Origin: Lysinibacillus piscis
Lineage (GTDB): Bacteria; Bacillota; Bacilli; Bacillales_A; Planococcaceae
Direction: 5' to 3'
Length of the DNA stretch: 64,000 nt
Assembly: GCF_026012395.1 (NCBI RefSeq)
Contig: NZ_BRZA01000002.1
Coordinates: forward strand, 62,001-126,000
Program-made: the position numbers and the translations under genes
Notes under the pieces: generated by a model
Seen by the model: the letters and a program-made list of their open reading frames with translations, nothing else
The model's database searches: none
Told to the model about the DNA's origin: nothing
Shown here: in pieces, positions 26,631-35,748 of the stretch
Layout: the number at the start of each line of letters is the position of its first letter
Numbering within the stretch: position 1 is the first letter of the stretch

Positions 26631-27788
26631 TTATCTTTTTTCATTACGAATGATATGTAGCGCTTTTATAAGCATTTGGGCATTTTTTTCCTCGATTTCA
26701 GCTTTACGAGGAATTGGTTCGTACAATGGGGTTGGGTCTTCCCATGTTGGAATAAATGGTACAGGTGCTTCGGGTTGCCAGCGCTCTAACCATGCTTTAG
26801 GAAGTGCACCTGATGGCATAGGTTGGTCTGTCATTTCAAGCCAAAGCATCGACCATGCCCGTGGTACTACTCTCCAAATATCATAGCCACCACCACCAAC
26901 TGCAATCCATTTACCATCACAATACTCATGGGCTAATTGATGGACTAGCTTTGGTATTTCTCGATAAATATTCATTGTTCCATATAAATGTGTTAATGGA
27001 TCAAAGTAGTGGGCATCTGCTCCATTTTGTGTTAAGACAACATCAGGCTTGAAAAATTCAAACACTTCTCGGACGGCTGCCTCATAAATTGCGAGGAAGC
27101 TTTCATCCTCAGTAAAGGCATCCAATGGAAAATTAAAGGAAGTGCCATAGCCTTGACCATTGCCACGCTCTGTAATATTACCTGTACCAGGGAACAGATA
27201 GCGGCCAGTTTCATGAATGGATAATGTACAAACATCAGGATCTTCATAAAAGCTCCATTGTACACCATCACCATGATGGGCATCTGTATCGATATAGAGC
27301 ACACGGGCATTGTATTTTTCCTGTAAATAGCGGATAGCGACTGTACTATCATTGTAAATGCAAAAGCCTGATGCACGTCCACGAAAACCATGATGTAATC
27401 CGCCCCCTAGATTGAGTGCATGTTCTGCTTTACCTTCCATTACATAGTCAACAGCTGTTAATGTACCACCGACAAGCTGTGCGCTTGCCTCATGCATATT
27501 GTCAAAAACAGGTGTATCCTCAGTTCCAATACCGTAGCTTTCGCATTGTGCAGCCGATAACTCACCATGGCCTGCTTTTTTAACAACCTCAATATACTTC
27601 GCATCATGTGCAAGTAATAGTTCTTCATCTGTTGCCACACGTGCAGGCACAATATCTATATCATGCAGAGCATTGATATTTTTTAGTAAATCCATTGTTA
27701 AGGTTAACCGCTTATGATTGAATGGGTGTGTATCTGAAAATTTATATCCGAGTTGCTCTGGTGAATAGATAAAGGCAGCCTTTTTCAT
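26631..27788 (-). CDS. acuC: Acetoin utilisation protein AcuC, class I HDAC-like deacetylase
   Basis: 385 residues. It belongs to the zinc-dependent histone-deacetylase fold. The catalytic dyad region LHHGFRGRASGFCIYND, zinc ligands in IDTDAHHGDGVQWSFY and TQNGADAHYFDPL, and GGGGYD near the end are all intact. In B. subtilis AcuC removes the acetyl group that AcuA places on acetyl-CoA synthetase and so reactivates it. Its start overlaps the acuB stop by 4 bp (ATGA), and acsA lies divergently upstream of the operon, which fits that role. Confidence 0.93.
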   Translation of the reverse strand: MKKAAFIYSPEQLGYKFSDTHPFNHKRLTLTMDLLKNINALHDIDIVPARVATDEELLLAHDAKYIEVVKKAGHGELSAAQCESYGIGTEDTPVFDNMHEASAQLVGGTLTAVDYVMEGKAEHALNLGGGLHHGFRGRASGFCIYNDSTVAIRYLQEKYNARVLYIDTDAHHGDGVQWSFYEDPDVCTLSIHETGRYLFPGTGNITERGNGQGYGTSFNFPLDAFTEDESFLAIYEAAVREVFEFFKPDVVLTQNGADAHYFDPLTHLYGTMNIYREIPKLVHQLAHEYCDGKWIAVGGGGYDIWRVVPRAWSMLWLEMTDQPMPSGALPKAWLERWQPEAPVPFIPTWEDPTPLYEPIPRKAEIEEKNAQMLIKALHIIRNEKR

Positions 27789-28438
27789 GACGATGACACA
27801 CCTGGTAAATTAGGCCATAAGACATCAAAGCCCTGTTGACGTAAATCTTCAATCATAGCTAATGGATTCAATGTTTTCACTCGGATACTTAAAATTTTGT
27901 TTTGCGCATTTTCTGCATCAGGATACACAAGAACACTTTGTACATTCATATGATGTTCGTGGAAAATTTTAGTGACCTCAAATAAAACACCTGGCGTATC
28001 AGTCACACGAATTTCAATTTTTGAGCCTGGTTCAGTTGCACCCGTCAATTCGATATAGGTGTAGAGTAAATCCGTCGTTGTCACGATACCAACTAATTGA
28101 CCACCAGAAACAATTGGCAGACAGCCTATTTTGGACTCATAAAATGTCAGTGCCACCTCTTCAACGAAATCAAGAGGGTGTCCAAGCAATGGATTTTTAA
28201 TCATAATGTTGGCGATTTGCTCTTGAAGGATTGCTGTATTTGGTGGTTCATCCTGTAATGAAGATGGTAGTGCTTCCTTGATATCTCGTTCTGTAATAAC
28301 GCCCACAACATGTAATTCTTCGTTGACAACAGGTACGTGACGTACCTTTTTGTCACGCATTAATTTTAATGCCTCTCGTACAGTATTGTGAGGAGCCAAT
28401 GTGTACGGCTCCGTATTCATAATCTCTTCAACAATCAT
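27785..28438 (-). CDS. acuB: AcuB, CBS-pair and ACT domain protein
   Basis: 217 residues from the ATG at 28438 behind AAAGGGG; the frame is open further upstream but runs into acuA. Two CBS domains (MIVEEIMNTEPYTLAPHNTVREAL through RDIKEAL, and IANIMIKNPLLGHPLDFVEE through TTTDLLYTYI) are followed by an ACT domain (KIEIRVTDTPGVLFEVTKIFHEHHMNVQSV). CBS pairs usually bind adenine nucleotides and ACT domains bind small ligands, so it is probably a sensor subunit of the acu system; its exact role is not established. Confidence 0.92.
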   Translation of the reverse strand: MIVEEIMNTEPYTLAPHNTVREALKLMRDKKVRHVPVVNEELHVVGVITERDIKEALPSSLQDEPPNTAILQEQIANIMIKNPLLGHPLDFVEEVALTFYESKIGCLPIVSGGQLVGIVTTTDLLYTYIELTGATEPGSKIEIRVTDTPGVLFEVTKIFHEHHMNVQSVLVYPDAENAQNKILSIRVKTLNPLAMIEDLRQQGFDVLWPNLPGVSSS

Positions 28439-28460
28439 TGACGTATCCCCTTTGTAGTCA

Positions 28461-29093
28461 TTAATACATAAAACGATTTCTAAAGCGTAGTTGATCGAAT
28501 CTTTCCATTGTGTCAGCGGATACATGTTTGCCTTCACGAGCCATTAAGCAATTAGCTGGATGTGAAGTGATTTCAGGATCATCTGTTGCAAAGTATTCAA
28601 AGCCAACAGAGCTCATCATTTTTTCCATCACTTTTCGATAATCCCAAACACTTAAACCAGTCCCTTTTAAATCCCAATGCCAATAATATTCTGTTGTAAT
28701 GACAAGATAATCTTCCATTTTATCATCCATAAAGGAGACAGCTAATAGCGCTTTGCCAGCTCCTGTTCCACGGTAAGCAGGAGCCACCTCAATAGCACCT
28801 AATTCAATCATATTTTCGATTGGGTCCTCTGCCCAACGTTCAAGTGGGTCAGGATATAAGTAAGTGACATAGCCTACGATAATCTTGTCGTTGCGCATAA
28901 TAATGATGCGACCTTCTGGCAAGCCTGCAATTTCAACAATTGCCTTATGCTGCTGTGTTGGCGGTCTGAAAGCAACTAAATCTTCATGAAAGGAGTAGGT
29001 AGCTAGCGTTTCAGGAGGAACAGGTCCTTCTACATAAACCGTTCCATGTGTTGTGTCCTTTGTGATAGAAAAAAAAGTTTTTGTATGTTCCAT
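28461..29093 (-). CDS. acuA: AcuA, GNAT-family protein acetyltransferase
   Basis: 210 residues from the ATG at 29093, the same length as B. subtilis AcuA; an upstream ATG at 29126 lacks a ribosome site. The GNAT acetyl-CoA loop is APAYRGTGAGKALL near 107–120. The known substrate is a lysine of acetyl-CoA synthetase, whose acetylation switches the enzyme off. It is the first gene of acuA–acuB–acuC (23-bp gap to acuB). The target gene acsA is divergent, 206 bp away. Confidence 0.93.
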   Translation of the reverse strand: MEHTKTFFSITKDTTHGTVYVEGPVPPETLATYSFHEDLVAFRPPTQQHKAIVEIAGLPEGRIIIMRNDKIIVGYVTYLYPDPLERWAEDPIENMIELGAIEVAPAYRGTGAGKALLAVSFMDDKMEDYLVITTEYYWHWDLKGTGLSVWDYRKVMEKMMSSVGFEYFATDDPEITSHPANCLMAREGKHVSADTMERFDQLRFRNRFMY

Positions 29094-29214
29094 AGTGAAG
29101 TGACACCACCTGTATTTAATACACATATTATAACGGAATTCATGCGAAAATACGTTTATTTTTGTAAAATATACATATTGTTTTTGGAAAAATGAAAATA
29201 TTGAGACATTACGA

Positions 29215-29243
29215 TTGAATTTTTGTAAAATAAAATGTATATT
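29215..29243 (+). promoter_or_regulatory. Predicted sigma-A promoter of acsA
   Basis: TTGAAT and TATATT are separated by exactly 17 bp and end 57 bp before the acsA start. The fit to consensus is fair. No cre-like sequence with the central CG was found in the acuA–acsA gap. Confidence 0.5.
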
Positions 29244-29299
29244 GTACCTGTTATTGGGATGGGAATATGGAATTTATAGTAAAAGAGAGGGGTAGTTTC

Positions 29300-31027
29300 A
29301 TGGGGATGAACACTATTGAAAAATTAAAGGCTGTAAAAGGGGAGTATCATTTAGCGGATTATGATAAAATTGCCGCAACATATGATTGGTCAGAGGCAGA
29401 AAAGCAATTTAGTTGGTATGAAACAGGAAATGTGAATATCGCTTACGAGGCAATTGACCGTCATACTGATACGCATCGCAAAAATAAAGTAGCCTTGTAT
29501 TTTAATGATGGCAAACGTAAGGAAGCCTATTCATTTAATGATATGAAGAAATGGTCGAACAAAGCTGCAAACGTTTTCAAAGAAGCAACGGATTTAGAAA
29601 AGGGTGATCGTTTATTTATTTTTATGCCACGTTCACCAGAGCTGTATTTTTCTTTACTTGGGGCATTAAAAATGGGCATTATTGTAGGTCCATTATTTGA
29701 AGCGTTTATGGAAGGTGCTGTTTATGACCGTTTAGTGAACAGTGAAGCGAAAGTATTAGTGACAACACCAGAATTGCTCAACCGTGTACCTGTAGAGCGT
29801 TTACCACATTTAAAACAAATTTTCTTAGTAGGTTCTGATATTGAAGAAAATGATAAAATGTTGGACTTTAATAAACGTCTACAGGAGGCATCTGCAAAGT
29901 TTGATATCGAATGGGTAGATCGTGAAGATGGCATGATCCTGCATTATACATCTGGCTCAACAGGCGCACCAAAAGGCGTATTACATGTGCATAATGCAAT
30001 GCTACAAATTGCACAATCTGCTAAATGGGTGCTCGATTTAGATGAACAAGATATTTTTTGGTGTACAGCAGATCCAGGTTGGGTAACAGGAACATCTTAT
30101 GGTATTTTTGGACCGTGGTTAAATGGCGTGACAATGCTTGTCATTGGTGGTCGCTTCTCACCACAGGCTTGGTATAAAGCCATTGAGGATTACAGTGTGA
30201 CAATTTGGTATAGTGCGCCAACAGCGTTCCGTATGTTAATGGGCGCTGGCAGTGGGATGCTAGAAAACTATGATTTATCTTCATTGCGTCATGTATTATC
30301 TGTAGGAGAGCCGTTGAACCCAGAAGTAATTCGTTGGGGTGTCGATGAGCTACAGCATCGCATTCACGATACATGGTGGATGACGGAGACAGGTGCACAT
30401 ATGATTTGTAACTACCCAAGCATGGATATTAAACCAGGCTCGATGGGTAAGCCATTGCCAGGTATTTATGCAGCAATCGTGGATGATGCGGGTAATGAAG
30501 TACCACCATTTACAATGGGCAACCTAGCAATTCGTCGTGGCTGGCCTTCAATGATGCGTCAAATTTGGGGCAATCCAGAGCGTTATGAATCATACTTCTT
30601 AAAAGGAGAATGGTATGTATCAGGTGACTCCGCTTATATGGATGATGAGGGCTACTTCTGGTTCCAAGGACGTGTGGATGATGTTATTATGACAGCTGGT
30701 GAGCGTGTTGGGCCATTTGAGGTGGAAAGCAAGCTATTAGAGCATCCAGATGTTGTCGAGGCGGGTGTTATTGGGAAACCAGATCCTGTACGTGGTGAAA
30801 TCATTAAAGCATTCGTGGCATTGCGTGAAGGAGTTGAGCCATCAGAGGAATTGAGTGAGGATATTCGCAATTTCGTAAAAAAAGGTTTATCAGCACATGC
30901 AGCACCACGTGAAATTGAATTTAAAGAGAAGCTACCGAAAACACGAAGCGGTAAAATTATGCGCCGTGTGTTGAAGGCTTGGGAGTTAAACTTGCCAACT
31001 GGTGACCTTTCTACAATGGAAGATTAA
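29300..31027 (+). CDS. acsA: Acetyl-CoA synthetase (AMP-forming)
   Basis: 575 residues from the ATG at 29300 behind GAGAGGGG. It is an ANL-superfamily ligase: P-loop LHYTSGSTGAPKGVLHV near 215, WWMTETGAHM, and YVSGDSAYMDDEGYFWFQGRVDDVI with the hinge Asp. The C-terminal PKTRSGKIMRRVLK carries Lys552, the position that is acetylated by AcuA in B. subtilis (Lys549 there). It activates acetate through acetyl-AMP to acetyl-CoA. It is divergent from acuABC, giving enzyme and modifier together, and ends in a terminator. Confidence 0.95.
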   Translation: MGMNTIEKLKAVKGEYHLADYDKIAATYDWSEAEKQFSWYETGNVNIAYEAIDRHTDTHRKNKVALYFNDGKRKEAYSFNDMKKWSNKAANVFKEATDLEKGDRLFIFMPRSPELYFSLLGALKMGIIVGPLFEAFMEGAVYDRLVNSEAKVLVTTPELLNRVPVERLPHLKQIFLVGSDIEENDKMLDFNKRLQEASAKFDIEWVDREDGMILHYTSGSTGAPKGVLHVHNAMLQIAQSAKWVLDLDEQDIFWCTADPGWVTGTSYGIFGPWLNGVTMLVIGGRFSPQAWYKAIEDYSVTIWYSAPTAFRMLMGAGSGMLENYDLSSLRHVLSVGEPLNPEVIRWGVDELQHRIHDTWWMTETGAHMICNYPSMDIKPGSMGKPLPGIYAAIVDDAGNEVPPFTMGNLAIRRGWPSMMRQIWGNPERYESYFLKGEWYVSGDSAYMDDEGYFWFQGRVDDVIMTAGERVGPFEVESKLLEHPDVVEAGVIGKPDPVRGEIIKAFVALREGVEPSEELSEDIRNFVKKGLSAHAAPREIEFKEKLPKTRSGKIMRRVLKAWELNLPTGDLSTMED

Positions 31028-31033
31028 TAGTTA

Positions 31034-31074
31034 AAGCAGGAATTGTTCAATCAATGAGCAATTCCTGCTTTTTT
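31034..31074 (+). terminator. Intrinsic terminator after acsA
   Basis: A perfect 12-bp stem AAGCAGGAATTG / CAATTCCTGCTT followed by TTTT. Confidence 0.92.
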
Positions 31075-31139
31075 GTCCTCATTATTCAGTAATGGTACAA
31101 TGGAAAAAGAGAAATAAAAGAGCATTTGGAGGAAAGTAA

Positions 31140-32537
31140 ATGAAAAAATATAGTATAACTTTACTAATCATTCTTGTCTTTTTTATTATCCCAACAAAAG
31201 CTGATGCACAGGTGAATTGGGATGGTTCAGAGATTGTAAAGGGACAAACTGGAAAAATGACATTTACCAAGGATGTGAAAGTGTATAAGCAAAATGCAGA
31301 TGGTACATATAGCTCTATGGTTGTAAAACGAAATCATTATTTTCGAGTTTATAATATCGAGAAATATGATCAAAAAACGTTTTATTGGATGAGCTCGGGC
31401 TATCGTATACAGGCTACGGATTTAGTTCGTTTTAAGGAAATACCTGCTGAAATCCGAGCATCCTTTTATAGCAATCCAGCTTATATTGTGATTAATCGTC
31501 AAGGAACAACTGCCTATCTTGAGGAGAAATACCCATCGATTGATTTTCCATATGGCAAACATTTATTGAGTGAGAATAGAAAAGGTAGTTATTATTTTAC
31601 TTCTCATATATATTTCATCAATGGTAAGTTAAGTTATTCTGAAATGTCAGAGGGCTTTGATGCAACAGGTGTTGTGGATGGTACGGATATTAGAATTGTA
31701 GAAACAACGACAAGGGATACAGGTTATTATACGTTACTAACGGATAGTCCTAGGTTAATAGGTCCAATAGTGGGAGCAGAAGCACCAAAATGGCGTCAAC
31801 CAGCTATGGTAGATGGCTTTTATTCTTTTAAAGATACAAAAAACTATTCAAAAGGGACACCATTCCAATCCTTAGGTATTGAGATAAATGGCTATCTTCG
31901 AGTGCAGTCGTTGGATGGAAGTATTGGCTATATTCCATTCAATAGACTTCAACCTATTACGCATCATGATAAACGTTATATTCGTTATGGAGTTGTTGCT
32001 AATAGCTTTGGAACGTCTGAGCGAATAAATTTAAAACGTTTTGACGAAGTATTGTTCTATACAGAAAATGAAATTACCGCATTAATTGAAGTAAATGGAA
32101 AAATGTATACGATTCCGAAAAGTGCGCTAGCGATAAAAATGCCGAATGAATCACCTGTAATTGCAGTATCTTTTTTACCAAATGATAAACTACAAAAGCT
32201 AGAATATAAAAATACTTTGGGTGATAAAAAAGTATATAAACGAGTGACGAACAATCGATTTGAAGCAGGAGACCATACTGTTATTTCGTATAATGAAACG
32301 GAGCAAGCCTTTCATTTTGAAATAGATGGGAGTCAGTATTTATTTGAAAAACCAATAAAAGAAGGATCAAAAATTATAAGAGGGACAGATAATGAAGGCT
32401 ATGTACGTGCTATCCATTATTCCATAAAAACTCCAGCAGGTACTTTTGAAAATGTTGTAGAAACATCCTTCGATCAATTTTTCGCACCAGGCTATGGTTT
32501 GATTGAAGCATATGATAAAAGATTGCTATCTTATTAA
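31140..32537 (+). CDS. Secreted protein of unknown function
   Basis: 465 residues behind GGAGGAAAG. It has a clear signal peptide (MKKYSITLLIILVFFIIP, cleavage likely after ADA near residue 23). The mature part is rich in Tyr, Lys and beta-prone segments with repeated short patterns such as KVYKQNADGTY and YWMSSGYRIQATDLVRF, suggesting SH3-like or KOW-like wall modules. I cannot assign a known family. No lipobox and no sortase motif are visible. It is a single-gene unit with its own terminator. Confidence 0.7.
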   Translation: MKKYSITLLIILVFFIIPTKADAQVNWDGSEIVKGQTGKMTFTKDVKVYKQNADGTYSSMVVKRNHYFRVYNIEKYDQKTFYWMSSGYRIQATDLVRFKEIPAEIRASFYSNPAYIVINRQGTTAYLEEKYPSIDFPYGKHLLSENRKGSYYFTSHIYFINGKLSYSEMSEGFDATGVVDGTDIRIVETTTRDTGYYTLLTDSPRLIGPIVGAEAPKWRQPAMVDGFYSFKDTKNYSKGTPFQSLGIEINGYLRVQSLDGSIGYIPFNRLQPITHHDKRYIRYGVVANSFGTSERINLKRFDEVLFYTENEITALIEVNGKMYTIPKSALAIKMPNESPVIAVSFLPNDKLQKLEYKNTLGDKKVYKRVTNNRFEAGDHTVISYNETEQAFHFEIDGSQYLFEKPIKEGSKIIRGTDNEGYVRAIHYSIKTPAGTFENVVETSFDQFFAPGYGLIEAYDKRLLSY

Positions 32538-32545
32538 GATAAAGG

Positions 32546-32587
32546 AAGGTTATTCTTGTTGCTAGTTACACAAGAATAGCCTTTTTT
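32546..32587 (+). terminator. Intrinsic terminator
   Basis: A 14-bp stem AAGGTTATTCTTGT / ACAAGAATAGCCTT with one wobble pair, followed by T5. It separates the secreted-protein gene from the arg operon. Confidence 0.85.
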
Positions 32588-32653
32588 GTGAAGTGATATA
32601 GTAGCGTGAAATATAGAATAACAGCAGATAAAATGATTGTATGAATAATTAAA

Positions 32654-32699
32654 AATAAATAAAAATTCAATTGACTTAATAAATATGCAATTGTATACT
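32654..32699 (+). promoter_or_regulatory. arg operon promoter with two ARG boxes (ArgR/AhrC operators)
   Basis: A sigma-A promoter TTGACT (32671–32676), 17 bp, TATACT (32694–32699) is overlaid by two copies of the Bacillus ARG box. AATAAATAAAAATTCAAT (32654–32671) matches the consensus CATGAATAAAAATKCAAK at 16 of 18, and ACTTAATAAATATGCAAT (32674–32691) at 14 of 18. The boxes begin 20 bp apart and cover the -35 and spacer, so arginine-bound ArgR/AhrC should block transcription. Confidence 0.8.
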
Positions 32700-32728
32700 A
32701 ATTTTATCTTATTTCAGGGGTGAGTGCG

Positions 32729-33763
32729 GTGAAGGTTGGAATTATTGGAGCAACAGGCTATGGTGGGCTAGAGTTAATTCGCTTTTTACATAATCATTCA
32801 GAAGTTGAACACATTGAATTATTTACTTCTTCAGAAGCGGACGTTCTTTTTTCCTCTAAATTTGGGCATTTAGCAAACATTATGGATACACCTTTACAAA
32901 AAATTGATGAGGCTGCTTTAGCGACATTGGATGTTATTTTCACAAGTACACCATCAGGGGTGACGAGTGAGCTATTGCCACCATTGGTAGGAAAAGGTGC
33001 AAAATTAATTGATTTATCAGGTGATTATCGTTTAAAAGATCCGAGGAGCTATGAAAATTGGTATGGCAAAAAGGCAGCGCCGTTCGATTTACTTCAGCAA
33101 AGCGTATACGGTTTAACAGAGTGGAATGCACCACAAATTAAACAAGCGACATTGATTGCGAACCCTGGCTGCTATCCAACAGCTGTGCTACTACCATTAC
33201 TGCCATTATTAAAGGAGCAATTAATCGATTCACAGCATTTAATTATTGATGCGAAAAGTGGTATTTCAGGAGCTGGCAATAAACCTTCACAAGCAACGCA
33301 CTTTAGTGAAGCAAATGAAAGCTTTGCTATTTATAAAGCCAACACACATCAACATATTCCAGAAATTGAGCAAGCCATTGCGATGTTTGCAGGTGTTGAG
33401 ACAGCGATTTCCTTTAACACACATTTAATCCCAATGACACGTGGTATCTTAGCCACTTCTTATGCAGCCATGATGCCGAATGTTACAGAGGCACAGCTCA
33501 TTGACTGTTTACAGGCGACATATGAAAAGCATCCATTTGTGCGTATTGTGACAGAGGGAAGCGGCATTGGTACAAACCGTGTGAAAGGTTCAAACTATTG
33601 TGATATTTTTGTGAAAGTAGATCCACGTACAAATCGTGCAACCATTGCCTCTGTGATTGATAATTTAGTGAAGGGTGCAGCAGGGCAGGCGATTCAAAAT
33701 ATGAACGTTCAATTTGATTTACCACAAACGACAGGTCTTGATGTCGTACCATTCTTTATATAA
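32729..33763 (+). CDS. argC: N-acetyl-gamma-glutamyl-phosphate reductase
   Basis: 344 residues from the GTG at 32729; the GTG nine bases earlier touches the ribosome site AGGGG. It reduces N-acetylglutamyl phosphate with NADPH in the ornithine branch. The Rossmann loop GIIGATGYGGLELIR at the N-terminus and the catalytic cysteine in NPGCYPTAVLLPL (about 147) are present. It is first in argC–argJ–argB–argD and sits directly behind the ARG-box promoter. Confidence 0.94.
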   Translation: MKVGIIGATGYGGLELIRFLHNHSEVEHIELFTSSEADVLFSSKFGHLANIMDTPLQKIDEAALATLDVIFTSTPSGVTSELLPPLVGKGAKLIDLSGDYRLKDPRSYENWYGKKAAPFDLLQQSVYGLTEWNAPQIKQATLIANPGCYPTAVLLPLLPLLKEQLIDSQHLIIDAKSGISGAGNKPSQATHFSEANESFAIYKANTHQHIPEIEQAIAMFAGVETAISFNTHLIPMTRGILATSYAAMMPNVTEAQLIDCLQATYEKHPFVRIVTEGSGIGTNRVKGSNYCDIFVKVDPRTNRATIASVIDNLVKGAAGQAIQNMNVQFDLPQTTGLDVVPFFI

Positions 33764-33776
33764 GGAGGAAATAATA

Positions 33777-35009
33777 ATGACAGAAATACTATTAACCGAT
33801 ATGATGAAAAAATTATCTAGTAAAAATATTGTTTCACCAAAGGGCTTTAAGGCTGCTGGCTTACACTGTGGCTTGAAGCATAAGAAAAAGGATTTAGCTG
33901 TATTAGTGAGTGATGTGCCTGCAAGTGTGGCAGGTGTGTTTACAACAAATGCTGTGCAGGCAGCACCATTAAAGGTAACAAAGGAAGTTGTCTATACAAC
34001 ACAAAAAATGCAGGCGATGATTGTTAATTCAGGGAATGCCAATGCTTGTACAGGCAAACAAGGCATGAAGGATGCGCAAGCAATGCAAGCATTAACAGCA
34101 GAAAAGCTAGGCATTGATGCGAGCTTAGTAGGTGTTTGCTCGACAGGTGTGATTGGTGAAATCATGAAAATGGAGCCTGTGACAGCAGGTATTACGCAAT
34201 TAGAGCCACAGGATACATTAGAGGGCGCTATTGATTTTGCACAAGCCATTATGACAACAGATACAGTTATGAAAAATACAAGCTATAGCACAATCATAGA
34301 CGGCAAAGAAGTGATTGTTGCGGGCGTGGCGAAGGGCTCAGGGATGATTGAGCCGAATATGGCGACAATGCTTGGCTTTATTACAACAGATGCCAATATT
34401 GAATCTGCTACATTACAAGCAACCCTCTCAGAAATTACGAATTTAACATTTAATGCGATTACAGTGGATGGCGATACATCGACAAATGATACGGTAGTCG
34501 TGATGGCAAATGGCTTAGCAGGCAATGCATCATTAACACCACAACACCCTGATTGGTTGAATTTCTACTATACACTTAAAACAGTAGCAGAAGATTTAGC
34601 AAAGATGATTGCTAAGGATGGAGAAGGCGCAACAAAGCTGATCGAGGTTGAGGTAGAAGGAGCTATTTCAGACGAGGAAGCACGTAAAATTGCTAAAACA
34701 GTTGTTGGGTCACCCCTTGTAAAAACAGCAGTATTTGGCTGTGATGCGAACTGGGGACGTATTATTGCCGCAGTTGGCTACAGTGGCGCAACCGTTGATC
34801 CTGATAAAATTACGATTCAAATTGGTGGAGCTACAATGGTGGAAAATGGCGAGCCAATTCCTTTTTCAGAGGAAGAGCTTATTCAAATTTTAAAAATGCA
34901 TGAAGTGAAAATTTTCGTGTCGCTTGGTATAGGTGAAGGCAAGGGACATGCTTGGGGATGTGACCTAACTTATGACTATGTTCAAATCAACGCATCATAC
35001 CGCTCCTAA
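33777..35009 (+). CDS. argJ: Ornithine acetyltransferase / glutamate N-acetyltransferase
   Basis: 410 residues from the ATG at 33777 behind AAGGAGG; the longer frame enters argC. ArgJ is made as a precursor that cuts itself before a threonine; the expected site is the A–T bond in EPNMATMLGF, and the TVDGDTSTND signature lies further on. It moves acetyl from N-acetylornithine to glutamate, recycling the group; whether it can also use acetyl-CoA is not visible. It overlaps argB by 38 bp. Confidence 0.94.
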   Translation: MTEILLTDMMKKLSSKNIVSPKGFKAAGLHCGLKHKKKDLAVLVSDVPASVAGVFTTNAVQAAPLKVTKEVVYTTQKMQAMIVNSGNANACTGKQGMKDAQAMQALTAEKLGIDASLVGVCSTGVIGEIMKMEPVTAGITQLEPQDTLEGAIDFAQAIMTTDTVMKNTSYSTIIDGKEVIVAGVAKGSGMIEPNMATMLGFITTDANIESATLQATLSEITNLTFNAITVDGDTSTNDTVVVMANGLAGNASLTPQHPDWLNFYYTLKTVAEDLAKMIAKDGEGATKLIEVEVEGAISDEEARKIAKTVVGSPLVKTAVFGCDANWGRIIAAVGYSGATVDPDKITIQIGGATMVENGEPIPFSEEELIQILKMHEVKIFVSLGIGEGKGHAWGCDLTYDYVQINASYRS

Positions 35010-35748
35010 ACGTGTGGTCATTAAACTAGGCGGTAGCACACTCGATGGTTTAAACGAGGCGTTTTTTGAGAACTTTAAAAAGCTACAGGATAGTGGTGTA
35101 GAGCTAATTATTACGCATGGAGGTGGTCCTGCGATTAATAAAGAGCTTGCAAAAAGAGGTGTAGAATCGCATACATTAAACGGTATTCGTGTAACGAGCG
35201 AGGCTGCCATGGAAATTGTGCAATCCACATTAATTGGCAAGGTTAATCCAGCACTTGTTCATGAGCTAACAACAGCAGGTATTGCAGCAATTGGCTTAAA
35301 TGGCTTTGACAATCAACTGCTAGTAGCAGATTTTTTAGAGCAAGATGTTTATGGCTTTGTCGGTGAGATTACGGCTGTTCAGACAGCACTATTAGAAAAA
35401 TTAATTGCAGCAGGAATTGTGCCTGTGATTGCTTGCGTTGGAGCAAGTGTTACAGGGCAAGCGCTAAATATTAATGGGGATACCGTGGCAAGTGAGCTTG
35501 CATTAGCTGTTGGCGCAGATAGCTTATTACTAGTAACCGATGTGAGTGGTATTCGTATTGACGATGAATATCAAGCAACAGCGACACCGAGCATAATTGA
35601 GCAATGGATTGCAGATGGACATATTTATGGTGGAATGATCCCAAAGGTGCAAGGGGCAATTGATTGCTTACATGCAGGCATTCCATCCGTGCAAATTGTA
35701 GGAGATTCTTTAATAGGAACAACAATCTGTCAGGAGGGACATGAATGA
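34972..35748 (+). CDS. argB: N-acetylglutamate kinase
   Basis: 258 residues, amino-acid kinase family. The phosphate loop VVIKLGGSTLDG at about 15–26, THGGGPAINKEL at about 49–60 and GGMIPKVQGAIDCL near 221–234 are all conserved. It phosphorylates N-acetylglutamate with ATP. The start is inside the end of argJ with only a weak ribosome site, so translational coupling is likely; an ATG two codons downstream is an alternative start. It overlaps argD by 4 bp. Confidence 0.93.
   Translation: MTMFKSTHHTAPKRVVIKLGGSTLDGLNEAFFENFKKLQDSGVELIITHGGGPAINKELAKRGVESHTLNGIRVTSEAAMEIVQSTLIGKVNPALVHELTTAGIAAIGLNGFDNQLLVADFLEQDVYGFVGEITAVQTALLEKLIAAGIVPVIACVGASVTGQALNINGDTVASELALAVGADSLLLVTDVSGIRIDDEYQATATPSIIEQWIADGHIYGGMIPKVQGAIDCLHAGIPSVQIVGDSLIGTTICQEGHE

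Noticed and set aside
29094-29299. cre site for CcpA in the acuA–acsA gap
   Set aside because: The best candidates lack the central CG of the cre consensus.
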